Shown here: piece by piece, positions 1-9,321 of the stretch
Position numbering within the stretch: the stretch's first letter is position 1
Layout of the letters: the number at the start of each line of letters is the position of its first letter
Assembly: GCF_900115225.1 (NCBI RefSeq)
Contig: NZ_FOVR01000001.1
Location: 186,001-250,000, forward strand
Direction: 5' to 3'
Length of the DNA: 64,000 bases
DNA from: Cohaesibacter marisflavi
Lineage (GTDB): Bacteria > Pseudomonadota > Alphaproteobacteria > Rhizobiales > Cohaesibacteraceae
Made by a program: the position numbers and the translations under genes
The notes under the pieces: generated by a model
Told to the model about the DNA's origin: nothing
The model's input: the letters and a program-made list of their open reading frames with translations, nothing else
Databases searched by the model: none

Positions 1-258
1 AGCCAGACAGTCTCGTCTTGATTGTCGCCGGCCGGTGCTCTGTAAGTCTTGATAAACAGGGCCGGAAAAGGTCCTCATGAGCCGAAGATGCGTGGAAGCC
101 TGGTCCGCTTGTATAGCATCATGTGTACTGCCTTTTTAAAGGAATATACGGATTACTGCTCATGTTATAATTCTCTATATTCGAATTATGTCATCTTATA
201 GACAATAGGGTTGCAAATAGAGCGCAATACCGCCTTTTCGATTGGAATGACGCGAATC
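1..258. other. Left-edge stretch with no supported gene
   Basis: No gene can be supported here. Two open stretches touch the edge: a plus-strand frame ending at a TGA at 78-80, and a minus-strand frame opening with ATG at 78 and running off base 1. Both are only about 25 codons and neither resembles a family I know. The part from about 120 to 200 is AT-rich. It lies downstream of the minus-strand TDT gene, but I see no clear hairpin plus T-run terminator. Confidence 0.4.
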
Positions 259-1215
259 TCAGTGATTGTTTGCTGGCTTTGCCTGTTTGGCCAGAAAGAA
301 TCGCGCATAACACCAGCAAACATAACCCACCACAAGCGTTGCTCCGATCAGCTCCAGTCTGGCCAGCCAGAGGAGTGTCGCCACTGTGCCATCGCTTGCG
401 CCCCACTGCGCCAGAAAGGGAACGGATTTGAAAAGTGCGGTGGCTCCGATCACCATGGGGAAGGTGAAGGAGGCATAGCCCGGAGAAAAGGGCAAACGAA
501 GCAGTCTGATAAAGCCCAGATAGGTGATCGCCGTCATCAGAATGGCGATGCCGAGCAACATCAAAACCAGCAGCCCGGAAGGGGCTGGGGAAATCGCCAG
601 ATAGCCCGCGAGCGAGAGGCTTGCAGGAGCCGCCAGAATGGCAATGGTCGGTTTGGCTGCATCGGGCACTTCCGGCTCGAAAATGAGCCGATAGATCATG
701 ACAGGGAGCATGATGGCATAGCTGATGAGCCCGAACCAGAAAAGCGCCATCGCCAATCCTGCCCAACTGCCTCCCGGACTTGTAAGATCTGCCACAATAA
801 TGCCGACAGGCGGAATATACCAACTGGGCACCAGTTGCGGCAATCGGAAGCTCTTTCCTCGCTCCCAAAAGAAAATCAGCAGCAGGATAATGTGGAGGCT
901 TACCGCCAGAAGCCACAGGCCGGTGCCAACCCGTCCACTAATAGCGGCAGACACAAGCATCAGAGCCATGCTGTAGGTCGGCAGGATGCTACCGATCACG
1001 GGATGCTTGAGCTCGTCTTTGAGAAGGTTCGGAGCCCTGAGGAACTTGACCAACAACAGGGCAAGAAGGATGCCGCTCAGAATGGCGCCTGTGGTTGCTG
1101 CCATGCCTGTAAACAGGCCGGTATTCTCAAGACACCAGCCCAGACTGCCAATGCCAAGCGCCAGGCCAGCCAAGGGAGTGGGTAGGGAAGTTGGGCGGAA
1201 ATAGCTGCTTGCCAT
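259..1215 (-). CDS. TDT-family (TehA/SLAC1-like) membrane transporter
   Basis: A 318-residue integral membrane protein with about ten hydrophobic helices and short loops, the layout of the tellurite-resistance/dicarboxylate transporter (TDT) family that includes TehA, Mae1 and plant SLAC1. Family members move anions such as dicarboxylates, sulfite or chloride across the inner membrane; the substrate cannot be read from sequence. An upstream ATG at 1257 would add 14 residues, but the ATG at 1215 has an AGGTG Shine-Dalgarno about 6 nt away and begins MASSYF just ahead of the first helix, so I prefer it. It is monocistronic and divergent from the Gfo/Idh/MocA gene. Family placement is good; specific function is open. 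Confidence 0.8.
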   Translation of the reverse strand: MASSYFRPTSLPTPLAGLALGIGSLGWCLENTGLFTGMAATTGAILSGILLALLLVKFLRAPNLLKDELKHPVIGSILPTYSMALMLVSAAISGRVGTGLWLLAVSLHIILLLIFFWERGKSFRLPQLVPSWYIPPVGIIVADLTSPGGSWAGLAMALFWFGLISYAIMLPVMIYRLIFEPEVPDAAKPTIAILAAPASLSLAGYLAISPAPSGLLVLMLLGIAILMTAITYLGFIRLLRLPFSPGYASFTFPMVIGATALFKSVPFLAQWGASDGTVATLLWLARLELIGATLVVGYVCWCYARFFLAKQAKPANNH

Positions 1216-1534
1216 GATACACCTACAGGGCTGAAGAAACGGGAGGGACGGCATCAAGACAGTCCTGCCGCTCGCTAAACAGATGATGAACGATATTTGA
1301 AGTATTTCCTATACTTGAATTTAGCCTTTGCGACAACAAAAGGTGCGGTAAGCAACCGGCCACGAAGACCGTTGTTTAAAAACGGCTGTTGCATCCGCAC
1401 ACTAGCCGCCATACCAGAACATGACTTGCCAAACAGGACTGTTTCGATCATCGTTACAGGAAGCAAGATGAATGCACCGGCAGACCAAAGTCTGGATCAA
1501 CCAGACAAAGAATAGGCCGGGTGATGGAGGGACC
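1216..1534. promoter_or_regulatory. Divergent intergenic region, TDT transporter / oxidoreductase
   Basis: About 320 bases separate the two divergently transcribed genes and must hold both promoters. I found no convincing sigma-70 pair, long inverted repeat or small gene. The only firm element is the GGAGGG Shine-Dalgarno at 1526-1531 that sets the start of the oxidoreductase at 1535. Confidence 0.4.
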
Positions 1535-2560
1535 ATGAAGCTTGCAGTAATTGGGTTGGGGATGGCCGCGCGTGCCCATGTTGCCGCGCTTGAGTCCTTA
1601 CATGAGCGTGTCGAGTTGACCGGGCTTTACATGCGAAACAAGAACCGGTTGGCATCCGCCGCCGAGGCGATGCAGGTCAAGGCGTTTCCGTCTCTGGAAG
1701 CCATTGCCGAGGACAGTGAAACAGACGCAGTCTTGCTGCTGACACCGCCCGATAGCCGGCTGGATATCGTAAAGCTGCTGTCCGAGGCTGGAAAACATGT
1801 GCTGATGGAAAAGCCGCTTGAGCGCACCCTTCCGGCAGCAACTGAGCTTGTCGAACTGTGTGAAAAGGCTGGGGTGCACTTGGGAACCGTACTCCAACAT
1901 CGCGTTCGTCCAGGGTCTTTTCGCCTGAAAAAACTGCTTGATGAAAAGCAGCTTGGCGAGATCGCTATGGTGCGCGTGGATGTGCCCTGGTGGCGCTCGC
2001 AAGACTATTACGACCAGCCCGGCAGAGGGACCTACGATCAGGATGGCGGGGGCGTGCTGATCACGCAGGCCATTCACGTCTTGGATTTGATGTTGCACCT
2101 GCTCGGGCCGGTTAAGTCTGCGCAGGCCATGTTGGCCACCACTCAGTTGCATGAAATGGAAGCGGAAGATTTTGCCAGCGCCGCCGTGTTGTTTGAATCC
2201 GGAGCCGTGGGTAATATCTGTGCGACAACCGCGAGTTTCCCCGGTTCATCGGAATCCATCCGCATCGATGGCACCAAGGGGTCAGTCATTCTCCAAGGGG
2301 GAAGTCTGCGGCTTATTTGGCGCGACGGAACCGAAGAGAATTTCGCAGAGAAGGGTAATTCCGGAGCCGGAGCCGATCCAATGGCCTTCCCCTCCGACTG
2401 GCATATGAAGATCATCGAGAACTTCGCCGACGTCGTAGAAGGCAAGGCGGACAGCTTGGTCGCGCCGGGGCGCGATGCGCTGGCGGTTCAGCGTTTGATT
2501 GAGGCCATGGAACGCTCAAGCGCGGAAGCTGGCTTGCGGGTTGAACTCGACGCCTTTTAA
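1535..2560 (+). CDS. Gfo/Idh/MocA family NAD(P)-dependent oxidoreductase
   Basis: A 341-residue protein with an N-terminal Rossmann fold (VIGLGMAARAHVAAL, residues about 4-18) and the family motif MEKPLERT near residue 100, where the EKP lysine is normally catalytic. The C-terminal half is the usual alpha/beta substrate domain (about residues 120-335). Family members oxidise or reduce sugars, inositols or related polyols with NAD(P). The frame opens at 1472, but the ATG at 1535 preceded by GGAGGG gives a start directly at the nucleotide-binding strand. It stands alone and is followed by a bidirectional terminator, so context does not reveal the substrate. Confidence 0.85.
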   Translation: MKLAVIGLGMAARAHVAALESLHERVELTGLYMRNKNRLASAAEAMQVKAFPSLEAIAEDSETDAVLLLTPPDSRLDIVKLLSEAGKHVLMEKPLERTLPAATELVELCEKAGVHLGTVLQHRVRPGSFRLKKLLDEKQLGEIAMVRVDVPWWRSQDYYDQPGRGTYDQDGGGVLITQAIHVLDLMLHLLGPVKSAQAMLATTQLHEMEAEDFASAAVLFESGAVGNICATTASFPGSSESIRIDGTKGSVILQGGSLRLIWRDGTEENFAEKGNSGAGADPMAFPSDWHMKIIENFADVVEGKADSLVAPGRDALAVQRLIEAMERSSAEAGLRVELDAF

Positions 2561-2623
2561 GCCATCTCGTCCGGAGGGGGGGATCGACAGGTTTGCCTCC
2601 TCCAAAAAAGCCAAACGCAAAAT

Positions 2624-2670
2624 AAAGGCCCCTTTCCATATGAGCCATGGAAAGGGGCCTTTTGAGTTTT
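2624..2670. terminator. Bidirectional rho-independent terminator
   Basis: A perfect 15-bp inverted repeat (arms 2624-2638 and 2648-2662, core GGCCCCTTTCC) with a 9-nt loop. The plus strand continues into TTTTGAGTTTTT. The left arm starts with AAA, so the minus-strand copy also ends in a T-run. It lies between the convergent oxidoreductase and pflA and serves both. Confidence 0.85.
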
Positions 2671-2687
2671 TGTATCGATAGCGCAAA

Positions 2688-3467
2688 TCAGGTCGCGGTC
2701 AACCCGCGTGCACGGAAGATATCGCGAGCCGCTTCTGCTTCTTCCGGTGTCGGCGTCCTAAGATCCTTGAGCTTATATTCCAGCCCCAGTTTTTCCCATT
2801 TGGATGTCCCCAGCTGATGGAAGGGCAGAACCTCGACCAGCTCAACCAGATCACCGAGGCTCGCGACATAATCGGCCATCTTTTCAACGTCTTCCTTGGC
2901 GTCCGTCCAATCAGGAACCAGCACATAGCGTATGCGCATTTCCTTCTTCAGGCGCACCATGCGCTGGGCAAAATCAAGCGTTGGCTGCAGCGGCTGAGAC
3001 GTCAGTTCCAGATAGGTGTCCGGATTGATATGCTTGATGTCGAGCATGATCAGATCGAAGGCATCAAACCAGTCGTCCTCCACATTGCCATGCAGAAAGC
3101 CCTGCGTATCGAGCGCAATATGAAGGTCATATTTCTCTTTGATGGCGCGTGCCGCAGCGCCTACGAAAGGCGCCTGCATCATCGGCTCACCGCCCGAGAA
3201 GGTTACCCCGCCAGCGAATTTGAGAAAGCGGGCATACCCCTTGATTTCCTTGAGCACGCTGTCGATGTCGAGATAGGTGCCATTGTGAAGCTTCCAAGTA
3301 TCCGGATTATGGCAATAGAGGCATTTGAACTGACACCCAGACATGAAAAAGACAAAGCGCATGCCCGGCCCATCAACGGCTGCGCCGGATTCCATGGAAT
3401 GCAGGAAGCCATATTCGGACGGATCTTTGCGTTCATGTACGTGGGATTGGTTTTCGGCTGTGCTCAA
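2688..3467 (-). CDS. pflA: Pyruvate formate-lyase-activating enzyme
   Basis: A 259-residue radical SAM enzyme that installs the glycyl radical on PflB using S-adenosylmethionine and a 4Fe-4S cluster. The cluster motif CX3CX2C is present as CQFKCLYC (Cys45, Cys49, Cys52), followed by HNPDTW and the glycine-rich TFSGGEP motif near residues 93-99. Length matches the family (about 250). The start codon is TTG at 3467 behind a strong AGGAGGG Shine-Dalgarno; the next in-frame ATG would remove conserved N-terminal sequence. It follows pflB on the same strand after 285 bases that contain a terminator, so its level is probably kept below PflB by read-through or a separate promoter. Confidence 0.95.
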   Translation of the reverse strand: MSTAENQSHVHERKDPSEYGFLHSMESGAAVDGPGMRFVFFMSGCQFKCLYCHNPDTWKLHNGTYLDIDSVLKEIKGYARFLKFAGGVTFSGGEPMMQAPFVGAAARAIKEKYDLHIALDTQGFLHGNVEDDWFDAFDLIMLDIKHINPDTYLELTSQPLQPTLDFAQRMVRLKKEMRIRYVLVPDWTDAKEDVEKMADYVASLGDLVELVEVLPFHQLGTSKWEKLGLEYKLKDLRTPTPEEAEAARDIFRARGLTAT

Positions 3468-3682
3468 GGCCGGCCCTCCTTTGGGGAACGTTTGGTCTGG
3501 TGACAGTGCCTATCGCTTGCTTTCCGGCGCGTGCGGAAGGGCAGCAAGGCGCTTTGCAGGATGTTCGGCCTGCGGGTCCGCAGTCGATGCTGTCGCTTCT
3601 CATTAGCATCATTGCTAGAACCATACCAGATATATGGTGATTGGAACACAGATGCACAGAGGGGTGCGAACAGATTAGCGGC

Positions 3683-3716
3683 AAAAAGAGAGCCGAAAAG
3701 CGGTGCTTTCCGGCTC
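3683..3716 (-). terminator. Terminator between pflB and pflA
   Basis: On the minus strand a hairpin with outer arms CGGCTC/GAGCCG and inner arms AAAGC/GCTTT, separated by one A-C mismatch, is followed directly by TCTTTTTG. It starts about 35 bases after the pflB stop codon and ends well before pflA. This is a classic intrinsic terminator shape and may be partial. Confidence 0.75.
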
Positions 3717-3752
3717 GTCTCATTTCAGGTCAGATGAGCTTTGAGCTCAACC

Positions 3753-6008
3753 TTACATGTGGTCATGGAAGGTGCGGCTCAGAACGTCAAGCTGCTGTTC
3801 GCGGGTCAGCTTGATGAAGTTCACAGCGTAACCGGAAACACGGACGGTCAGCTGAGGATAATTCTCAGGATGTTCCATTGCGTCTTCCAGAGTTTCGCGG
3901 CGAAGCATGTTGACGTTCACATGGAAGCCACCGGCATCGCAGAAACCGTCAAGGCAGTTTGCCAGGTTGCGGATCTGTTCGTTGTCGTTGTGGCCCATGG
4001 AGCTTGGGGTTGCCGAAGCGGTCCAGCTGATGCCGTCCTGTGCGAAGTCATATGGCAGTTTGGCAACCGATGCGCCAGCAGCAACAAAGCCTTTTTTGTC
4101 GCGGCCGTTCATTGGGTTGGCACCCGGTGCAAATGGTTCGCCAGAGCGACGTCCGTCAGGGGTGTTACCGGTTTTCTTGCCATAGACCACGTTGGAGGTG
4201 ATGGTCAGGATGGACTGGGTTGGCATTGCATCACGATAGAAGTAAGGCTGACCAGCAACTTTCTTCATGAAGGTTTCGGTCAGGTAGCATGCAATTTCGT
4301 CAACACGATCATCGTTGTTACCGAATGCAGGATAGTCGCCTTCAATCTTGTAGTCGACAGCCAGACCTTCGTCGTTACGGATCACATGAACCTTGGCATA
4401 TTTCATTGCAGACAGGGAGTCGGCTGCGATGGACAGGCCAGCGATGCCGCAAGCCATGGTGCGCAGGATGTCACGGTCATGCAGAGCCATTTCGATGCGT
4501 TCGTAGGCATATTTATCGTGCATGTAATGGATAGCGTTCAGAGCCTTCACGTAGGTCTTGGCCAGCCATTCCATGGCGATATCGTATTTTGCCATGACTT
4601 CATCATAGTCAAGAATGTCGCCCTTGATTGGTTCCAGACCTTCAGCAACCTTCTTGCCGGATTTTTCGTCAACGCCGCCGTTGATTGCATAGAGCATGCA
4701 TTTTGCGAGGTTGGCGCGAGCACCGAAGAACTGCATCTGTTTGCCGATGGCCATAGCGGACACGCAGCATGCGATGCCATAGTCGTCGCCCCATTTCGGA
4801 CGCATCAGGTCATCGTTTTCATACTGGATGGCAGAGGTTTCCTTGGAAACTTTTGCGCAGAAATCCTTAAAGCCGCGCGGCAGTTTGGAAGACCACAGAA
4901 CAGTCAGGTTTGGTTCCGGAGCAGGGCCCAGGTTGAACAGTGTGTTCAGAACGCGGAAGGAGTTCTTGGTAACCAGGGAACGACCGTCAAGGCCGATACC
5001 GCCGATGGATTCGGTAACCCAAGTTGGATCGCCAGAGAACAGCTCATCATATTCCGGCGTACGCAGGAAGCGAACGATGCGGAGCTTGATGACCATGTCG
5101 TCGATCATTTCCTGTGCCTGTTCTTCGGTCAGCAGGCCAGCTTCCATATCGCGTTTGATATAGATGTCAAGGAAGGTAGAGGTACGACCGAAGGACATTG
5201 CCGCGCCGTTCTGTTCTTTAACAGCAGCGAGGTAGCCCATATAGGTGAACTGGATGGCTTCGCGAGCGTTGGTCGCAGGCTTGGACATGTCCACGCCGTA
5301 TTTCAGGCCCATTTCACGCAGTTCTTCAAGAGCGCGGAACTGTTCGGAAAGCTCTTCACGAAGACGGATGGTGTCCATGTCGAATACAGCATCGTTCAGT
5401 TCGTCGAACTCGGCTTTCTTCTGGGTCTTCAGGAAGTCGATGCCATAAAGAGCGATACGGCGATAGTCGCCGATGATGCGGCCACGGCCATAAGCATCAG
5501 GCAGGCCAGTGATTACGCCGGACTTACGGCAAGCCAGAATGTCAGGGCTGTATACGTCGAAAACGCCCTGGTTATGGTCTTTGCGGTATTTGGTCCAAAT
5601 TTCATGAACGGTTTCGTCAGGCTTGAAGCCGAATGCTTCCATGCCGCCTTCAACCATACGCAGGCCACCGTTTGGCATGATGGCGCGTTTGAGAGGCGCA
5701 TCGGTCTGCAGACCAACAATGACTTCCAGGTCCTTGTTGATGTAACCAGCATCATGAGCAGCGATAGATGTCGGGATCGCGGAAACGTCGAGGACACCAG
5801 CTTCGCGTTCTTTCTTCAGCAGCACGCCCAGTTCTTCCCAGAGCTGTTTGGTGCGGTCGGTAGCGTCTGCGAGGAAGCTGTCGTCACCATCATATGGAGT
5901 GTAGTTCTCCTGGATGAAGCCGCGCGTATCGATCTTGTTGCGCCATTCACCATCAGAGAAACCCTGCCAAGGATCGGCGACAACGGGTTTATCACTCATA
6001 TAATTCAT
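3753..6008 (-). CDS. pflB: Formate C-acetyltransferase (pyruvate formate-lyase)
   Basis: A 751-residue glycyl-radical enzyme converting pyruvate and CoA to acetyl-CoA and formate without oxygen. Both catalytic signatures are visible: the adjacent cysteines in GIACCVSAM (Cys414/Cys415) and the glycyl-radical loop RVSGYAV with Gly726, 25 residues from the C-terminus. Length is close to the E. coli enzyme (760). The frame can be read from a GTG at 6023, but an ATG at 6008 preceded by GAGGAT is the better start. pflA lies downstream on the same strand. A long upstream region probably carries oxygen-dependent control, although I found no perfect FNR box. Confidence 0.97.
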   Translation of the reverse strand: MNYMSDKPVVADPWQGFSDGEWRNKIDTRGFIQENYTPYDGDDSFLADATDRTKQLWEELGVLLKKEREAGVLDVSAIPTSIAAHDAGYINKDLEVIVGLQTDAPLKRAIMPNGGLRMVEGGMEAFGFKPDETVHEIWTKYRKDHNQGVFDVYSPDILACRKSGVITGLPDAYGRGRIIGDYRRIALYGIDFLKTQKKAEFDELNDAVFDMDTIRLREELSEQFRALEELREMGLKYGVDMSKPATNAREAIQFTYMGYLAAVKEQNGAAMSFGRTSTFLDIYIKRDMEAGLLTEEQAQEMIDDMVIKLRIVRFLRTPEYDELFSGDPTWVTESIGGIGLDGRSLVTKNSFRVLNTLFNLGPAPEPNLTVLWSSKLPRGFKDFCAKVSKETSAIQYENDDLMRPKWGDDYGIACCVSAMAIGKQMQFFGARANLAKCMLYAINGGVDEKSGKKVAEGLEPIKGDILDYDEVMAKYDIAMEWLAKTYVKALNAIHYMHDKYAYERIEMALHDRDILRTMACGIAGLSIAADSLSAMKYAKVHVIRNDEGLAVDYKIEGDYPAFGNNDDRVDEIACYLTETFMKKVAGQPYFYRDAMPTQSILTITSNVVYGKKTGNTPDGRRSGEPFAPGANPMNGRDKKGFVAAGASVAKLPYDFAQDGISWTASATPSSMGHNDNEQIRNLANCLDGFCDAGGFHVNVNMLRRETLEDAMEHPENYPQLTVRVSGYAVNFIKLTREQQLDVLSRTFHDHM

Positions 6009-6745
6009 AGTTGGTATCCTCACTGTTAAACGAGTAAATTCGCTTCGGTCTCGTGTGATGGCTCAACAACCATCATTTGGGCATAGCTCACCCGTTGCAA
6101 GCAGAACGTGCCGCTCGCCTAAATCGGGGAAGTAGCCTGGGTTTTTAGCAAGAAAGAAGTATTTTGAGATTTGCAGCCTTGTTCTAGTAAGAACTCCCTC
6201 CTTGACTTTCGAGTACAGTATATATCAAAGCCCTAGGGGGACGCAAACTGAATGGTTCCAAATTTGTGATAAAAAAACGTTTAAAATCAATATGATAATA
6301 GCTGTAATGAGCGATTTGCAGTAAATGCATAGCTCACGCGGTACAGTCGGCGAAAAAAGATGTACCCAAAAATCATCGATTCAGGGGAAATAATTCCGTA
6401 TAAACACTTATGCTGATGAGGTTTTTGCACTGCAACGCAAATGTTGTTAAGGGGGGACTGTTTAATATTTAGAACTAATCCTTTGGTTTTAGGCAATTTT
6501 TCAAACGAGCGGCTCTGCCATGCGCTCAAAGCATGGGTCAGGTGAGAGTCGATGGCGCCAATTGAAGGGAACCTGAACAAAAAATTCAATAAAATTAGAT
6601 GTTTATACGTATGTTTTATGGTGCGCTGCAATGTGTTCCGATGCGCGGCGCATGCAGGTCTTGTCTTGACGTGCAAGGCTATGGGGCTTTTGATGTTAGA
6701 AGCGTTCTTTCATAGCTCGGCCATTTACATTTCTCGGAGCATTCA
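6009..6745. promoter_or_regulatory. Long divergent intergenic region, pflB / iron alcohol dehydrogenase
   Basis: About 740 bases without a convincing gene, AT-rich in its middle (roughly 6170-6480). It must contain the promoters of pflB (minus) and of the dehydrogenase (plus). I looked for the FNR consensus TTGAT-N4-ATCAA; only separate half-like elements occur (TTGAC near 6203, ATCAA near 6226, TTGTGAT and ATCAA near 6264-6290). A CGGAG Shine-Dalgarno precedes the plus-strand gene. Small open frames here have no Shine-Dalgarno and look random. Confidence 0.45.
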
Positions 6746-7927
6746 ATGTCACTCTCTTCTACCTCCTTTCAGTTCATGACGGCCTCGGCCATTCACTTCG
6801 GGCGCGGCAAAGCTGAACAGGCCATATCAGAGATAGCAAAGCTGGGATCGCCCCTGCTTCTGGTGCATGGGCGTGACGGCAGGCGCGTGCAATGGCTATC
6901 AGACACTCTGGTAGAGCAGGGTGTGGAGGTGGTTGGTTTCTCCGTTCCAAAGGAGCCAGACATTGCTCTTATAGAAGACGGTGTCGCTCATGCGCGCGCA
7001 ACGCGGGTACGCGCTGTTGTTGCGATCGGAGGGGGGGCGGTGATCGATGCGGGCAAGGCTTTGGCTGCCTTGGTGCCTGCATTGCGTCCGGCGATGGACC
7101 ATCTGGAAGTCGTGGGCAAGGGATTGCCACTGGAACAAGAGCCTTTGCCCTTTGCCGCGTTTCCAACGACGGCAGGCACAGGTGCCGAGGTGACGAAGAA
7201 TGCTGTGCTCACTGTGCCTGAGGCTGCGCGCAAGGTTTCGCTCAGAGATCCGCGCATGCTGCCGAACATGGCCATTGTCGATCCGGCGCTGACGGACAAT
7301 CTACCGCGCGCCATTACGTTGGCCAGCGGGCTGGATGCTGTGACTCAGGTCATCGAACCCTATCTTTCCTGTAAGGCCAATATGCTAACAGACCTCATCT
7401 GTTACGATGCGATCCCCAAGGGGATGAAAGCCTTGACCAGGCTGATGGAAGCCGAAGACAAAGCAGCCAGAGATGCTCTGGCTTGGACCAGCCTGTGTGG
7501 CGGCCTTGCGTTGGCCAATGCCGGGCTCGGCGCTGTACATGGTCTGGCTGGTGTGCTGGGAGGCGTTACAGGGGGCGCGCACGGTGCACTATGCGGTGCT
7601 CTGTTGCCATATGTATTAAGTGCGAATGAAGAGGCTGTGCAGACAAGCGAAGATCTGAGCGAGACAGTGCGTTCCGATTTGAACGAGCGCTTTGCCTTTG
7701 TCAAAAACTGTATCGGCGGAGCCTTGGGATGCTCCGCCGATCAGGCGTTTGATCAATTGGCAAGCTGGTCTCGCGCCAACGCTTTGCCCGGTCTGGGAGA
7801 TCTGGGGCTGGAGGCGGCCCAGATCCCTTCTGTCGCCGAAGCGTCCGCTATGTCGTCATCCATGAAGGGCAATCCGCTTCCCCTGCCCAGGGAAACGTTG
7901 GAAACCATCCTTCATGTCGCCAGCTGA
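6746..7927 (+). CDS. Iron-containing (group III) alcohol dehydrogenase
   Basis: A 393-residue member of the Fe-ADH family, which interconverts alcohols and aldehydes with NAD(P)H. The nucleotide-binding motif AIGGGAVIDAGKA (about residues 94-106) and the FPTTAGTGAEVTKNAV segment are clear. Metal ligands by alignment to FucO-like enzymes: Asp in SGLDAVTQ, His in AVHGLAG and His in GGAHGALCG. The second ligand position, usually His in DAxTHAxE, is Gln here (DAVTQVIEP). It lies upstream of pflB in the opposite direction, suggesting a fermentative role such as reduction of a short aldehyde; substrate unknown. Confidence 0.88.
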   Translation: MSLSSTSFQFMTASAIHFGRGKAEQAISEIAKLGSPLLLVHGRDGRRVQWLSDTLVEQGVEVVGFSVPKEPDIALIEDGVAHARATRVRAVVAIGGGAVIDAGKALAALVPALRPAMDHLEVVGKGLPLEQEPLPFAAFPTTAGTGAEVTKNAVLTVPEAARKVSLRDPRMLPNMAIVDPALTDNLPRAITLASGLDAVTQVIEPYLSCKANMLTDLICYDAIPKGMKALTRLMEAEDKAARDALAWTSLCGGLALANAGLGAVHGLAGVLGGVTGGAHGALCGALLPYVLSANEEAVQTSEDLSETVRSDLNERFAFVKNCIGGALGCSADQAFDQLASWSRANALPGLGDLGLEAAQIPSVAEASAMSSSMKGNPLPLPRETLETILHVAS

Positions 7928-8010
7928 ACGCTTCGTGGGTCAATAGGTGCAAGTTTCTTATTGATCCCGACTGACGCACTTACCACTATCAAACGTCCCG
8001 TCTCTGGCCT

Positions 8011-8841
8011 TCAGTGGGCCATGAAGACCGGTACTTTTACACTCTGCAGCATTTCGGTGGTCACGCCGCCGAAAATGTCTTGCGAAAATTTCGAGTGTTC
8101 ATAAGCCCCCATGATAATCAGATCGGAGCCCATCTCGTCTGCTGTTTGAGTAATGGTTTCGGCGACCGAGCGCCCTGTGCCGCGGTCATGGATGTGGGAT
8201 GCTTCCACATTATGTCGCTCCAACAGCCCCATAATCCCATGGTCTGGATGTTGGTCCACCGTATGGGAGGCGCCCACAGTCAATAGGGTGACCTGAGTGC
8301 CCTGTTCCAGCATTGGCATGGCGTCGCCAACCGCGCGGGCGATGGTGCGTTTGCCATCCCAGGCAATGAGTACCTTGCGTGCTGGTCCTTTGGCTTTGAA
8401 ACCATCCGGAACGACGACAACCGGCCGACCGCTTTGCAGTGCAATCCTATCGGGATAGGCGGCTAGAAACTCATATTGCTCGTCTTCGGGGTGGTTGCCA
8501 GTAATCACCATGTCATAGCAGCGGGCGATCTCGGAGACCGAGGTCATCATTTGCGGTTCGACATCAATGAAGCTGGTACGGCCTTCAAGGCTGGCTGCCT
8601 TGACTGTGTCCTGAAACCGCTGCGTTATATCGGCAATCCGCTTTTTCTCGGCGTTCTGCACGGCCAGATGCACCTCGTCAGACACAATCGTTGCGATGCG
8701 CCGTTCCATCTTGGAATAGCCATGTCTCACGATTCCAGTGAGCCATGCGTCATAATGATGAGCGAGCTTGATCGCGAAGTCGAGACCGCTCCCTTCATCC
8801 TGTTCTCCGCTATAAGCATAGAGAATGCTCTTGATGGTCAT
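8011..8841 (-). CDS. Universal stress protein, tandem UspA domains
   Basis: A 276-residue protein, the length of two fused Usp domains. The second domain ends with the Usp nucleotide-binding pattern (LIIMGAYEHSKFSQ ... GGVTTEML), while the first domain (MTIKSILYAYSG onward) is more diverged. Tandem Usp proteins bind ATP and are induced by growth arrest or low oxygen; the molecular role is rarely known. The frame extends to 8961, but ATG at 8841 has a textbook GAAGGAGGAA Shine-Dalgarno, so the 40 upstream codons are probably not translated. It is convergent with the Fe-ADH. Confidence 0.88.
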   Translation of the reverse strand: MTIKSILYAYSGEQDEGSGLDFAIKLAHHYDAWLTGIVRHGYSKMERRIATIVSDEVHLAVQNAEKKRIADITQRFQDTVKAASLEGRTSFIDVEPQMMTSVSEIARCYDMVITGNHPEDEQYEFLAAYPDRIALQSGRPVVVVPDGFKAKGPARKVLIAWDGKRTIARAVGDAMPMLEQGTQVTLLTVGASHTVDQHPDHGIMGLLERHNVEASHIHDRGTGRSVAETITQTADEMGSDLIIMGAYEHSKFSQDIFGGVTTEMLQSVKVPVFMAH

Positions 8842-9321
8842 GATGCTTCCTCCTTCTCGCTCTGCCGCGTTCGGAGAGATAAAAGCCTGTGACACACTGT
8901 GGTCGACGGCAAAGATCTGCCGAACATGGCAATCTGGAAAGGGAACATGCGGGGGACGCACACATTTTGCCGGAACACTGCAAGAAGCGTCCGTGTCGAC
9001 TTCAAGGCCCCTTTAGCGCTTCTGCGCGGCCAATTATTCTATATTGGGCCTTTTCGCCGATGCGAACGGGTCGTTTGCGATATTCGATATCGAAATAACG
9101 CGACGGTATGACCATCATGCAATGCCAATCCACCATTGAACCCTTCTCTATATTCTAGAAAAGGGAAGGATATCTAACAATATGGAATATAGTCATAATT
9201 CGGAAGCAAGGGGCCCCAGTCGCTTGTTCGGTCCGTCTTATGCAGAAGCCTATAGACCTTAGATCTAGGAACAGGGCGGTGTTCTAAGCGGTTCTAAAGC
9301 TGCCGGTCTGCGCATTCATCA
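8842..9321. other. Intergenic region upstream of the stress-protein gene
   Basis: About 480 bases, upstream of the Usp gene and downstream of the DMT exporter, both on the minus strand. It holds a 12-bp palindrome TTCGATATCGAA (9083-9094) and an 8-bp inverted repeat CTATATTC/GAATATAG (arms 9148-9155 and 9185-9192). Either could be regulatory, but palindromes of this size also occur by chance. No coding sequence or terminator is evident. Confidence 0.35.

Noticed and set aside
1-80. Partial genes running off the left edge (one per strand)
   Set aside because: Only about 25 codons each and no recognisable sequence, so neither can be supported over chance.
3741-6029. A 762-codon open frame on the plus strand, nearly the full length of pflB
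   Set aside because: It is the antisense shadow of pflB. The minus-strand frame carries all pyruvate formate-lyase catalytic motifs, and the plus frame resembles no protein family.
6180-6300. FNR box upstream of pflB
   Set aside because: Expected biologically, but only isolated TTGAC/ATCAA/TTGTGAT-like halves are present, none with the TTGAT-N4-ATCAA spacing.
9083-9094. Palindrome TTCGATATCGAA upstream of the universal stress gene as an operator
   Set aside because: A 12-bp palindrome without spacer is expected several times by chance in 64 kb; kept only as a note in the intergenic entry.
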